This document shows positions 7,714-14,542 of a DNA stretch of 14,655 nt, piece by piece. Position numbers and translations under genes: made by a program. Each line of letters starts with the position of its first letter. Positions within the stretch are counted from its first letter, which is position 1. Source of the stretch: Hydrogenothermaceae bacterium (GTDB lineage Bacteria; Aquificota; Aquificia; Aquificales; Hydrogenothermaceae); the NCBI GenBank assembly GCA_015490675.1, contig WFXI01000259.1, forward strand, positions 1 through 14,655, in the 5' to 3' direction. The notes beneath the pieces were generated by a model that did not search any database, was not told the DNA's origin, and saw nothing but the letters and a program-made list of their open reading frames with translations.

Positions 7714-9258
7714 CTAGTTTACCACCCTTTTTATTATTGTTATTTTATCACCTATATGGATTATATTTGAAGATAATTTATTCCACTTTTTAATTTGTTT
7801 CACACTTACACCAAATTTCTTAGCAATTTTTATTAATGAGTCACCTTTTTTTACTTTGTAAAAGATATATCTATACTTAGGCTTTCTTTTTTTAACTTTT
7901 TTCTTCAGATAAGAAATGTTTCTCTTTACAAACTTTCTAGATAAGTTTTTGTTAAAGACTCTTTTATAAATAACAAGTTTTTGATTTGGCAGTATATAAG
8001 TTTTTATTTTATTCCATCTTTTCAAATTTCTTATAGAAACTCTAAATTTTCTTGCAATCTTTGCAAGAGTATCTCCCTTTTTTACTTTATAAATAATACC
8101 TTTTTCCGTATACTGGATATCTTCTGTTAAATCTATTACATCATCTGCATATAAAGGATAAGCTTCTATATATGTTGGAACTTTTATGTAAGTGTCAGCT
8201 ATTATCCATCCTTTGTCTAAATTGTTTATCTTTTTCAAATATGAAACAGAAGTATTAAACTTTTTAGCAATTTTTATTAAAGTATCACCTTTCTTAACTT
8301 TGTATTCACCAATAGCTTTGTATTTTTCTGTCTGCATTTCTTCCAAAATTAAAGATAAAGTATTCCCATATCCTTTCGGAACATACACATTGTAAATACC
8401 CTCTTTGGGTGGTGTTTTTTCTTTTAGAAGATGAGGGTTTAGTCTAACAAGTTCATCATAAGGAATTTTTAGAAGTAATGAAACTAATTCCAAAGAAACA
8501 GGTTTACTAACCTTTACTATATCAAAATTTATAGTTGAATAATCAAAATCTTCTTCTTTTAAAATATTTTTTACAACAGAAACAGTTGCAATAAAGTTTG
8601 GAACATAGTTCCTTGTCTCCCTTGGCAGGTAACTATTTATATCCCAGAAATTAGTTCCGCCATATTTATTTATTCTTCTAATAATATTTCCTTCACCAAT
8701 ATTATAACTTGCAAGAGCTAAAAACCAGTCATCAAAAATCATGTATAAATCCTTAAGGTATAAAGCTGCAGCAATCGTAGATTTTTCTACATCAAATCTC
8801 TCATCTATCCATTTGTTTATCTCAAGTCCATACATTCTACCTGTTTGAGGCATAAATTGCCAGAGTCCTCCAGCTCCAGCAGGAGATTTGGCTTTTATAT
8901 AAAAATGGCTTTCTATGATAGGTAAGAATATTAAATCATCTGGAATGTTATACTGGTCAAAAATTTGTTTTATAAGTGGAATATAAAGTTTTCCATTTTC
9001 AAGGTACTGTTTTATTTTTTTCTTGGAATATCTGTTATATAGCTGAATTTTTCTTTTAACTTCAGCAATTTCTGCAGGGGTAAGTTTTAAAGATAGTTTA
9101 GTCTTATATGTGCTTTCTAAATGTAAAATTTCTGGGGAACTAGATACTACTATGTTTGTTAAGAGAGAGACTTCTTCTAAAGATAAGTCTTCCTCTTTTA
9201 TTTGTTGAGAATAACTCAAATAAAATAAAGCTAAAAGTAAAAGAATCACTTTTTTCAT
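7714..9258 (-). CDS. Membrane-bound/periplasmic lytic transglycosylase with three LysM repeats (MltD type)
   Basis: This enzyme cleaves the glycan strands of peptidoglycan, leaving 1,6-anhydro ends. A signal peptide is clear (MKKVILLLLALFYLSYS, then QQ). It has no lipobox cysteine, so it is probably secreted to the periplasm rather than lipid-anchored. The SLT domain (about 90-235) has catalytic E116 in PIIESHF, then GLWQFMPQTG (131-140) and ALASYNIGEG (181-190). Three LysM repeats for glycan binding begin near 317, 389 and 466, each with the core YKVKKGD(T/S)L. A strongly basic linker (about 430-463) separates repeats two and three. The domain order matches MltD, though E. coli MltD is a lipoprotein. 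There is no ribosome-binding site before the ATG. It is followed within six bases by the psiE-like gene. Confidence 0.92.
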   Translation of the reverse strand: MKKVILLLLALFYLSYSQQIKEEDLSLEEVSLLTNIVVSSSPEILHLESTYKTKLSLKLTPAEIAEVKRKIQLYNRYSKKKIKQYLENGKLYIPLIKQIFDQYNIPDDLIFLPIIESHFYIKAKSPAGAGGLWQFMPQTGRMYGLEINKWIDERFDVEKSTIAAALYLKDLYMIFDDWFLALASYNIGEGNIIRRINKYGGTNFWDINSYLPRETRNYVPNFIATVSVVKNILKEEDFDYSTINFDIVKVSKPVSLELVSLLLKIPYDELVRLNPHLLKEKTPPKEGIYNVYVPKGYGNTLSLILEEMQTEKYKAIGEYKVKKGDTLIKIAKKFNTSVSYLKKINNLDKGWIIADTYIKVPTYIEAYPLYADDVIDLTEDIQYTEKGIIYKVKKGDTLAKIARKFRVSIRNLKRWNKIKTYILPNQKLVIYKRVFNKNLSRKFVKRNISYLKKKVKKRKPKYRYIFYKVKKGDSLIKIAKKFGVSVKQIKKWNKLSSNIIHIGDKITIIKRVVN

Positions 9259-9265
9259 ACAAAAA

Positions 9266-9293
9266 ATTAAACATAAAATCTCTCTTAATGCAA
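9266..9293 (-). promoter_or_regulatory. Candidate promoter giving a leaderless transglycosylase mRNA
   Basis: On the minus strand TTGCAT (9293-9288) and TTTAAT (9271-9266) are separated by 16 bases. Transcription would begin about seven bases further on, at or next to the ATG at 9258. The gap contains no Shine-Dalgarno, which fits a leaderless message. The boxes are imperfect and the gene could equally be read through from the zinc-ribbon gene 44 bases upstream. Confidence 0.35.
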
Positions 9294-9302
9294 TGATTAG
9301 TT

Positions 9303-9494
9303 TTACTTTTGTTCATCTATTATTCTAAATTCTAATACTCTTCTTCCACATTTTGGACAGTTAGTATCTAATACACCTACAGAGTTTCCAACAAGTATTG
9401 TTTCTTCTCCTTCATATCCACATTTACATTTGAATTTAGCATTTTCAAATCTTATGTCAGGTTCTTTTTTTATTTTTTCTTTTTGTATTGTCAT
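9303..9494 (-). CDS. Small zinc-ribbon protein, 63 residues
   Basis: This is a hypothetical protein with four cysteines arranged as a probable zinc site: C23-K-C25 in FKCKCGYEG and C46-P-K-C49-G in NCPKCGRR, about 20 residues apart. This is a rubredoxin-knuckle or zinc-ribbon layout in which the first pair has one residue between the cysteines instead of two. The N-terminus is short and Lys-rich, and there is no signal or membrane helix. The frame extends back to an ATG at 9566 without a ribosome-binding site. The start at 9494 is chosen because a perfect AAGGAGG (9507-9501) lies six bases upstream, the strongest site in the window. It is the first gene of the run leading to mfd. Nucleic-acid or protein binding are both possible; the function is unknown. 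Confidence 0.85.
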   Translation of the reverse strand: MTIQKEKIKKEPDIRFENAKFKCKCGYEGEETILVGNSVGVLDTNCPKCGRRVLEFRIIDEQK

Positions 9495-9500
9495 TTTATT

Positions 9501-9507
9501 CCTCCTT
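9501..9507 (-). promoter_or_regulatory. Perfect Shine-Dalgarno deciding the zinc-ribbon start
   Basis: AAGGAGG on the minus strand, six bases before the ATG at 9494. It shows that the 24 upstream in-frame codons back to 9566 are probably leader rather than coding sequence. Confidence 0.8.
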
Positions 9508-9646
9508 GATTTTATTTGTATTAAGAATCTATTTCTAATTTTGTTGCTTCCTATGATTAGTCTCATAAATTTTATAAAGATTAACTAAAATTTTTTAAGC
9601 TTTCTATATAAAATGTCGTATAAGTTGCTTATTTTTAAATATAAGC

Positions 9647-9674
9647 TAAAATTAAGATAAGTATCGGTCGAAAA
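9647..9674 (+). promoter_or_regulatory. Candidate chemoreceptor promoter (sigma-28-like, with an overlapping sigma-70 alternative)
   Basis: TAAAATTA (9647-9654) and GTCGAAAA (9667-9674) resemble the flagellar sigma-28 boxes TAAAGTTT and GCCGATAA, with 12 bases between instead of the usual 11. Two mismatches in the -10 box make it a moderate match. A sigma-70 reading is also possible: TTGCTT (9625-9630), 16 bases, TAAAAT (9647-9652). Sigma-28 control would suit a chemotaxis gene. The sequence alone does not decide between them. Confidence 0.35.
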
Positions 9675-9726
9675 TCTATTAGAAGGTATTTTTTTATAAA
9701 ATCCTTATATTACGGAGGGATTTAAA

Positions 9727-11013
9727 ATGTTAAGTTTTTTTGGAAAGCAGGAGGAAAAGAAGGAGGAGGTTTATATAAAAGAGGAAGACTTTTACCTAAA
9801 CAGAATAAAAAGTTTATTACCAAAAATAGCAAAAAGTATTTACCATAGCTCCTTAATTTCTGGAGAAGGTTTTAAGATTAAAAATAGGATAACGCTTTAT
9901 GAAAAAAATATTGTTAAAATTAGCGAAGAAACAGACCATATCTTAGAAGCTATCAACAAATTAAAGGATAGTATCAGCGAAATTTATAACTTCCAAAATG
10001 TTTTGCATGATATGGTAGATAAAGGTAATGTTTCAGTGGAAGAAACTATTGAAAATATTAATTTTGCTGAAGAAGTAATGAACAAACTTGCAGACTCTAC
10101 AGAAGTTTTAAAGGACAGAATTGATGGAATTGAAAACATTTTAAAAGTTATTTTAGATATTGCTAGCCAAACTAACCTGCTTGCATTAAACGCTGCTATT
10201 GAGGCAGCAAGGGCTGGAGAATATGGAAAGGGTTTTGCTGTTGTTGCTGATGAGGTTAGAAGCCTTGCAGAAAAAACATCTCAAAGTATTTCTTCTATCA
10301 GAGAAGTAATAGATAAAGTTATTGAAGATACAGATAAAACTATAAAAGAAGTTTTAGAAGCAAAACAAATTACACATAAAGTAATAGAAAATGCGAGAGA
10401 TTTATCTTCTATATTTACAGAAATTAAACAAGGTAGTGACAAGATTACAAAAATGCTTACAGATTTAAACGATGATGCTACAAAAATACATGGATTTGTT
10501 ACTGAAATTATTCAGCATATAAAAGAGCTAAAAGATGCGTTTAAGGAGATTATCGAACTAGGAGACTCAGTTGACGAAAAAGCAAGGGAAAATCTACACG
10601 AATATATATCTATATGGCAAACATTAGTAGAAGGACTAAATACGTTAGATGTTGAAATTCTTAAAAGGGTTATAGACCATGCAATATGGATGGATAATGT
10701 TGCAAAGTCTTTAGAAGGAAAATCTGACTGGGTTCCAACAGACCATACTCAATGTAATTTAGGAAAATGGTATTACTCGGAAGGTAGAAGGGTAATTGAT
10801 AAGTATGGAGCAAGGGCTGTTGATATATTTAATTCTATAGAAAGTGCCCATGCAAGACTTCATACTCTCGGGATAACTGCAATAAAACTTCAAAAAGAAG
10901 GAAAACCAGAAGAAGCATTTAGAAAAGCTGTAGAGATGTATGATTCTTCTAAAGAAATTGTAGATAAACTCTTTATGCTTTATGAAGAAATCGTAAAACA
11001 CACTAATAGATAG
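9727..11013 (+). CDS. Cytoplasmic methyl-accepting chemotaxis protein with C-terminal CZB zinc domain
   Basis: This 428-residue chemoreceptor has no transmembrane segment and no HAMP or PAS domain, so it should be soluble. A helical N-terminal part (about 1-130) leads into the signalling hairpin, whose hyperconserved tip starts at D144 (DIASQTNLLALNAAIEAARA, continuing through GEYGKGFAVVADEVRSLAE). The tip contacts CheA and CheW. The C-terminal 115 residues match the CZB (chemoreceptor zinc-binding) domain, with the 3-His/1-Cys ligand set H318, C343 (in CNLGKWYY), H375 and H379 (AHARLH). In other bacteria CZB domains sense zinc or hypochlorous acid through that cysteine; the stimulus here is unknown. 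The ATG has a strong GGAGGG seven bases upstream. No che or fla genes are adjacent. Its stop codon overlaps the end of priA on the other strand. Confidence 0.95.
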   Translation: MLSFFGKQEEKKEEVYIKEEDFYLNRIKSLLPKIAKSIYHSSLISGEGFKIKNRITLYEKNIVKISEETDHILEAINKLKDSISEIYNFQNVLHDMVDKGNVSVEETIENINFAEEVMNKLADSTEVLKDRIDGIENILKVILDIASQTNLLALNAAIEAARAGEYGKGFAVVADEVRSLAEKTSQSISSIREVIDKVIEDTDKTIKEVLEAKQITHKVIENARDLSSIFTEIKQGSDKITKMLTDLNDDATKIHGFVTEIIQHIKELKDAFKEIIELGDSVDEKARENLHEYISIWQTLVEGLNTLDVEILKRVIDHAIWMDNVAKSLEGKSDWVPTDHTQCNLGKWYYSEGRRVIDKYGARAVDIFNSIESAHARLHTLGITAIKLQKEGKPEEAFRKAVEMYDSSKEIVDKLFMLYEEIVKHTNR

Positions 11014-13051
11014 AAACAGGATTAATATCTATACTCATTTTTATGCCCATTTTTTGGGCTTTTTCATATAAATTTTTTAATAATTCTTTTTCTTTAAAAT
11101 CTATGAGTAAAACTTGAGCTATGTTTTTATTTTTTTTCTTTTGAATGTATCCTTTTAGAACACCTTTATAATCAAAATTTTTAATATTGTTCGCATTTAT
11201 CCATATTTCAAATAGGTTTTGTAAAAATTCTAAGTTTAGATTTTTCTTCTCAAAGGTTAAAAGTATTAATTTTGTATAAGGAGGTAATTTGGAGATTTTT
11301 CTGTTTTTTAACTCTTGTATATAAAAACTTTCTATTTTATTTGATAAAAATGCTTTTAAAGCTAAGTCATCAATCTGGTTTGTAATCAGATAATAATTTT
11401 TTATGGCTTTTGAATAAGGAATAACAATATTTTTAAAAAAGTTTTCTCTACCTTTGTAATCAGGAGTAAAAAGGGAAAAATCTGGAAAAATGTTTATAAT
11501 AGTTGTAAATTCTTGCGGTAAGAACTCTAAATTGGTTATTGTAGTTGTTATTTTTACCTTAGTTTGTGCTTTTTCTTCAAGCCTTGAGACATAATCTTCT
11601 CCAAATTGAGATTTTAAAATTTCTTCAATTTTTTCAATTCCAGTTCCAACTTCATGTAGCGGAGTTTCACATTTTGGGCATAGCTTTGTATACTCAAATT
11701 TTTCTTTACATATTTCACATTTTAAAAATAAGTTTTGCTTTTTATAGATTTTTAGTGGAATATCACAATTTTCACAAACAATTTCTTCATCACATCTAGG
11801 ACAGTATAAAAATGAAGCATAAGCTTTTTTATTTGCAAGGATTAAGGTATTTTCTGTAATTATGTTTTTTAGTAAAGATGAAAATATCTTTTCTTTGTCA
11901 TAAGGGTAAATTTTTATTTTTGCTTTTTGAGTAATTTTTAAGAAGTTTTCATTTATAGGAAGCATTTGTTTTTTCTGGTATAAAAAGTAGCTTTCTAATG
12001 AGGGTATAAATCCTGAATATATAACAGGAATATTTTTTTCTTTGTGTATCTCATATGCTATACGCCTTACATCCATTTTAGGAGTTTTTAGGGTTTTGTA
12101 GCTATTTGCATATTCTTCTTCAACTACTATTAGCCCTAAATTTTTAACTGGAATTAACATTCCTGAGAATGTTGTTATTAAAATCCCTATCTCCTTTTGG
12201 AGTTTTTGAATTGTTTCTATTAACTTTTTTTGAGAAATTCCTTCAAAGTATGGATATACATTTGGAAAATACTTTGAAATTTGCTCGTAAAAGAAATTTA
12301 TAGATTTAATATTTGGAAAAACTATCATGATGCTTTTGTTGTGCTTTAAAAACTGGTTAAAAATTTTTATGTATTCTAACAACCTATCTTTGGCACTTTT
12401 CCCTGAAAAAAGGTAAAGTTTGTTTTGTAAATTTAAATTTTCTTTATCTAAGATTTGAATAGAATTTATATTATCTTTTTTAGCTTTATACTCAAATTCC
12501 AAAGGTTTTTCTTTTAAAATGCCTTTTTTCACTAAAGAATTTAAAGTATTTTTTGAAAAACCTGCTTCTAAAATTTCCTCTTCTGTAGGAAATTGTAAAT
12601 TTTTTATAAACTGTAAAAGTTCTTTTTGTTTTTTTGTTAGTCCCTTTATATTTTCATTTATTACCTCATAAATCTTTACTTCATACTCAAATTTTTTCCA
12701 TTTCCCAACTTCTTTTTTCCATTTTAAACCTGCTGGGATAAAAGAATTTAGTGTTAATCCAAGGGGAGCTATGTAATAGTCTGATAGTTTTTTAGCTATG
12801 TTTATCTCTTTTTGGGTAAAAATTTGAAAGTTATCTGGAATATCCTCTATATCTTTTACAAAATATTCCAAAAATTCTTCATTTGAAGAAAAAATTTCTG
12901 TTATTATTCCTGAATATCCAGATTTCCTAAAGGGAGCTAAAACTCTTTTACCTATTTGAGCTTTATCCTCTAAATTTTTGGGAACTGAATATAAAAATTC
13001 TTCATAAAAAGGAAGAGGAAGAGCAACTCTAACAAAAATTTTTTCACTCAA
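11003..13051 (-). CDS. priA: Primosomal protein N' (PriA), predicted helicase-inactive
   Basis: PriA recognises abandoned forks and D-loops and reloads the replisome. The 682-residue protein aligns along its length with the family. It has an N-terminal 3'-DNA-binding domain (VRVALPLPFYEEFLYSVP), a winged-helix region (about 140-185), eight zinc cysteines (417, 420, 426, 429, 445, 448, 458, 461) and a C-terminal KLPPYTKLILL block. The motor motifs are degraded. Walker A GVTGSGKTE is reduced to LFSGKSA (K218). DEEH has become EEEY (311-314). SATPSLES has become SGFIPSLES. GTQM.KG.DF and GRAGR are absent. ATPase and helicase activity are therefore unlikely, as also annotated for actinobacterial PriA. 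No frameshift is seen. Translation starts at a TTG overlapping the hslV stop by eight bases. The 3' end overlaps the chemoreceptor by 11 bases on the opposite strand. Confidence 0.9.
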   Translation of the reverse strand: MSEKIFVRVALPLPFYEEFLYSVPKNLEDKAQIGKRVLAPFRKSGYSGIITEIFSSNEEFLEYFVKDIEDIPDNFQIFTQKEINIAKKLSDYYIAPLGLTLNSFIPAGLKWKKEVGKWKKFEYEVKIYEVINENIKGLTKKQKELLQFIKNLQFPTEEEILEAGFSKNTLNSLVKKGILKEKPLEFEYKAKKDNINSIQILDKENLNLQNKLYLFSGKSAKDRLLEYIKIFNQFLKHNKSIMIVFPNIKSINFFYEQISKYFPNVYPYFEGISQKKLIETIQKLQKEIGILITTFSGMLIPVKNLGLIVVEEEYANSYKTLKTPKMDVRRIAYEIHKEKNIPVIYSGFIPSLESYFLYQKKQMLPINENFLKITQKAKIKIYPYDKEKIFSSLLKNIITENTLILANKKAYASFLYCPRCDEEIVCENCDIPLKIYKKQNLFLKCEICKEKFEYTKLCPKCETPLHEVGTGIEKIEEILKSQFGEDYVSRLEEKAQTKVKITTTITNLEFLPQEFTTIINIFPDFSLFTPDYKGRENFFKNIVIPYSKAIKNYYLITNQIDDLALKAFLSNKIESFYIQELKNRKISKLPPYTKLILLTFEKKNLNLEFLQNLFEIWINANNIKNFDYKGVLKGYIQKKKNKNIAQVLLIDFKEKELLKNLYEKAQKMGIKMSIDINPVSIY
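11045..11064 (+). terminator. Intrinsic terminator of the chemoreceptor gene, inside priA
   Basis: GCCCA (11045-11049) pairs with TGGGC (11055-11059) around five T's and is followed directly by TTTTT (11060-11064). It lies 31 bases after the chemoreceptor stop and reads as a terminator only on the plus strand. On the minus strand no T-run follows. The whole element lies in the last 20 or so codons of priA, where it encodes part of the segment around QKMGIK. Confidence 0.75.
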
Positions 13052-13580
13052 CTTCTTCTATAACAATGTTTTGATTGGTGTATATACATATTTCTCCTGC
13101 TATTTTCATTGCTTCTTCCACTATTTTTCTTGCTGGTAAATCTGTATTTCTATATAAAGCTAAAGCAGCACTTCTTGCAAAATCTCCACCTGAACCAGTA
13201 GCTAAAATTGGTTCTTCTGGTTCTATTACATCTCCATTTCCAGTTAAAAGTAGCATATTATCTTTATCAACAGCTATTAAAACAGCTTCTAATCTTCTTA
13301 AGTATTTATCTGTTCTCCAGTCTTTAGCTAGTTCTACTGCTGCCCTTTTTAAGTTACCTCTATGTTTATTTAATTTTTCTTCTAGTCTTTCCATTAAAGC
13401 AAGCCCATCTGCAGCACTTCCTGCAAATCCAACAGCTACTTTACCATCGTTTAATTTTCTAATTTTTCTTGCATTTGATTTCATTACAGAATGACCAAGG
13501 GTGACCTGACCATCTCCTGCGATTACAGTTTTACCATCTCTTTTTACTGCCAGTATTGTAGTGCTTCTAGTTTTTTCCAT
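13044..13580 (-). CDS. hslV: ATP-dependent protease proteolytic subunit HslV (ClpQ)
   Basis: HslV is the threonine-protease chamber of the HslUV (ClpYQ) complex, a proteasome relative that degrades proteins unfolded by the HslU ATPase. The 178-residue length is normal. The product carries a six-residue propeptide, MEKTRS, before the likely catalytic T7 in TTILAVKRDG. With T7 as Thr1, the expected D17 and K33 correspond to D23 (AGDGQVTLGH) and K39 (NARKIRKL). The C-terminal half contains LATGSGGDFARSAALAL, typical of the family. The ATG is preceded by AAGGTGG and overlaps the end of the NlpC/P60 gene by 14 bases. priA overlaps its stop. HslV needs hslU, which is not in this window, so the pair is not adjacent on this side. 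Confidence 0.97.
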   Translation of the reverse strand: MEKTRSTTILAVKRDGKTVIAGDGQVTLGHSVMKSNARKIRKLNDGKVAVGFAGSAADGLALMERLEEKLNKHRGNLKRAAVELAKDWRTDKYLRRLEAVLIAVDKDNMLLLTGNGDVIEPEEPILATGSGGDFARSAALALYRNTDLPARKIVEEAMKIAGEICIYTNQNIVIEEVE

Positions 13581-14136
13581 AGTCCACCTTCATTGTGTTT
13601 TTTGCAATTATTGGGTCATATAAAAATATCCTTTTTGCAAATAAAAATCTAGATTTATAGTAAGGTTTGTTTATATCAGAAATTATTATCCTTTTTCCTT
13701 TGGAAGAAGCGTGTATCATTTTACCTTCACCTATGTATATGCCTACATGGGAAGGGAATTTAGCATAAGTCTGGAAAAATAATAAATCTCCCGGTTGTAA
13801 TTCAGATTTATCAACAGTTATTCCAAAAAGTGCCTGATATCTTGCAGTTCTTGGAAGTTCTGCACCTGCTATTTTATAAACTTTTTGAACAAATGAGGAA
13901 CAATCTAAACCGTTTGCAGTTTCTCCACCAAACCTATACTTTATTCCTAAAAATCCTATAGCAATGTCTATTATCTTATCTTGAAATTTGGGAGCAGGTA
14001 TTTCATCATCAAGCATTATCGCTTTAAATCTTTGTTTTTCAAATTTGTTTAACTTTTTGTAGATTACATTGTCTAAAACAAATTCTTTTGCAAAAGATAT
14101 GTTTATAAGAAATATTAAAGCCAAGATTAATCTCAT
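13567..14136 (-). CDS. Secreted NlpC/P60 peptidoglycan endopeptidase
   Basis: This is a 189-residue exported cysteine peptidase that would cut stem-peptide bonds in peptidoglycan. A signal peptide is clear (MRLILALIFLINISFA, then KE). The NlpC/P60 domain (about 55-170) has catalytic C79 in GLDCSSFVQ, H130 in SHVGIYIG and H142 in MIHASS, with RFGG before the cysteine and PGDLLFF between. It has no SH3 or LysM attachment module. The ATG shares bases with the stop of the 45-residue gene upstream (ATGA overlap) and has AGAGGAAG as ribosome-binding site. The gene runs 14 bases into hslV. With the MltD-type enzyme it is the second wall hydrolase in the window, but the two lie in different transcription units. 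Confidence 0.93.
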   Translation of the reverse strand: MRLILALIFLINISFAKEFVLDNVIYKKLNKFEKQRFKAIMLDDEIPAPKFQDKIIDIAIGFLGIKYRFGGETANGLDCSSFVQKVYKIAGAELPRTARYQALFGITVDKSELQPGDLLFFQTYAKFPSHVGIYIGEGKMIHASSKGKRIIISDINKPYYKSRFLFAKRIFLYDPIIAKNTMKVDYGKN

Positions 14137-14270
14137 TTTACTTCCTCTAAGTTTTTGTATTTTTCTTTAAGATATTTTCTTGTTTTATGCGTTGACCAAG
14201 CCATTAAGCCAAAAGTTAACATTAATATTATTCCTAGTATCCAAGTAAGTATTAGAAGAATTGTATCCAT
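14133..14270 (-). CDS. 45-residue single-helix membrane protein
   Basis: This small gene is read from a strong AGAGGTGG ribosome-binding site. The product opens MDTILLILTWILGIILMLTF, a single transmembrane helix (about 4-25), and ends in a Lys-rich cytoplasmic tail (HKTRKYLKEKYKNLEEVK). I do not recognise the family. It starts two bases after the stop of the 87-residue gene, whose last codons (AAG AGG TGG) supply its ribosome-binding site. Its own TGA overlaps the next ATG as ATGA. Such spacing on both sides strongly argues that it is translated. By context it may act with the two-helix protein or the NlpC/P60 enzyme at the membrane; that is inference. Confidence 0.75.
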   Translation of the reverse strand: MDTILLILTWILGIILMLTFGLMAWSTHKTRKYLKEKYKNLEEVK

Positions 14271-14272
14271 AG

Positions 14273-14536
14273 TTACCACCTCTTTTTAATATCTTCTAAA
14301 TCAAACCACAAGTTTATAGCTAACCAGCCTACAAATGCTATTACAAAAATGCCTAAAACAATAAGTGATAATATTAACTCAGAATTAGAATACTTATCAA
14401 AACTTACAATCAAAGTTCCAATACCACCACCTAATCCTAATATTACCAGTATTAAGGTTCTAATTTGACCTTCTATAACTTTTGCTTTTTCTAGCTCTAG
14501 TTTTCTTAACTCTATTTTTTCTTGCTTTTTGTCCAT
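14273..14536 (-). CDS. 87-residue two-helix membrane protein
   Basis: This hypothetical protein has a charged N-terminal helix (about 1-22, Lys/Glu-rich, likely a short coiled coil) and two transmembrane helices (about 26-46, containing GLGGGIG, and 53-77), then a short tail ending KKRW. No family is recognised. It is the first gene of the run through the 45-residue protein, NlpC/P60, hslV and priA, since the next gene upstream is divergent. The ATG at 14536 has no Shine-Dalgarno. A consensus -10 box (TATAAT, 14566-14561) lies close upstream, leaving a leader of fewer than about 20 bases. Confidence 0.75.
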   Translation of the reverse strand: MDKKQEKIELRKLELEKAKVIEGQIRTLILVILGLGGGIGTLIVSFDKYSNSELILSLIVLGIFVIAFVGWLAINLWFDLEDIKKRW

Positions 14537-14542
14537 ATTTAA

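Noticed and set aside
9495..9566. Longer version of the zinc-ribbon protein starting at an ATG at 9566
   Set aside because: There is no ribosome-binding site there, while a perfect AAGGAGG precedes the internal ATG at 9494.
9627..9646. GCTTAT/ATAAGC inverted repeat upstream of the chemoreceptor as an operator
   Set aside because: Six-base AT-rich arms are expected by chance in this intergenic DNA, and it only partly overlaps the candidate promoters.
12380..12430. Frameshift or sequencing error as the cause of the broken PriA Walker A motif
   Set aside because: The frame is continuous and aligns on both sides of the site, and the other motor motifs, hundreds of bases away, are degraded as well.
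13075..13494. 139-codon plus-strand open frame
   Set aside because: It lies wholly opposite hslV, a clear real gene; its Ser/Ala-rich composition is a mirror of HslV codons and it has no ribosome-binding site.
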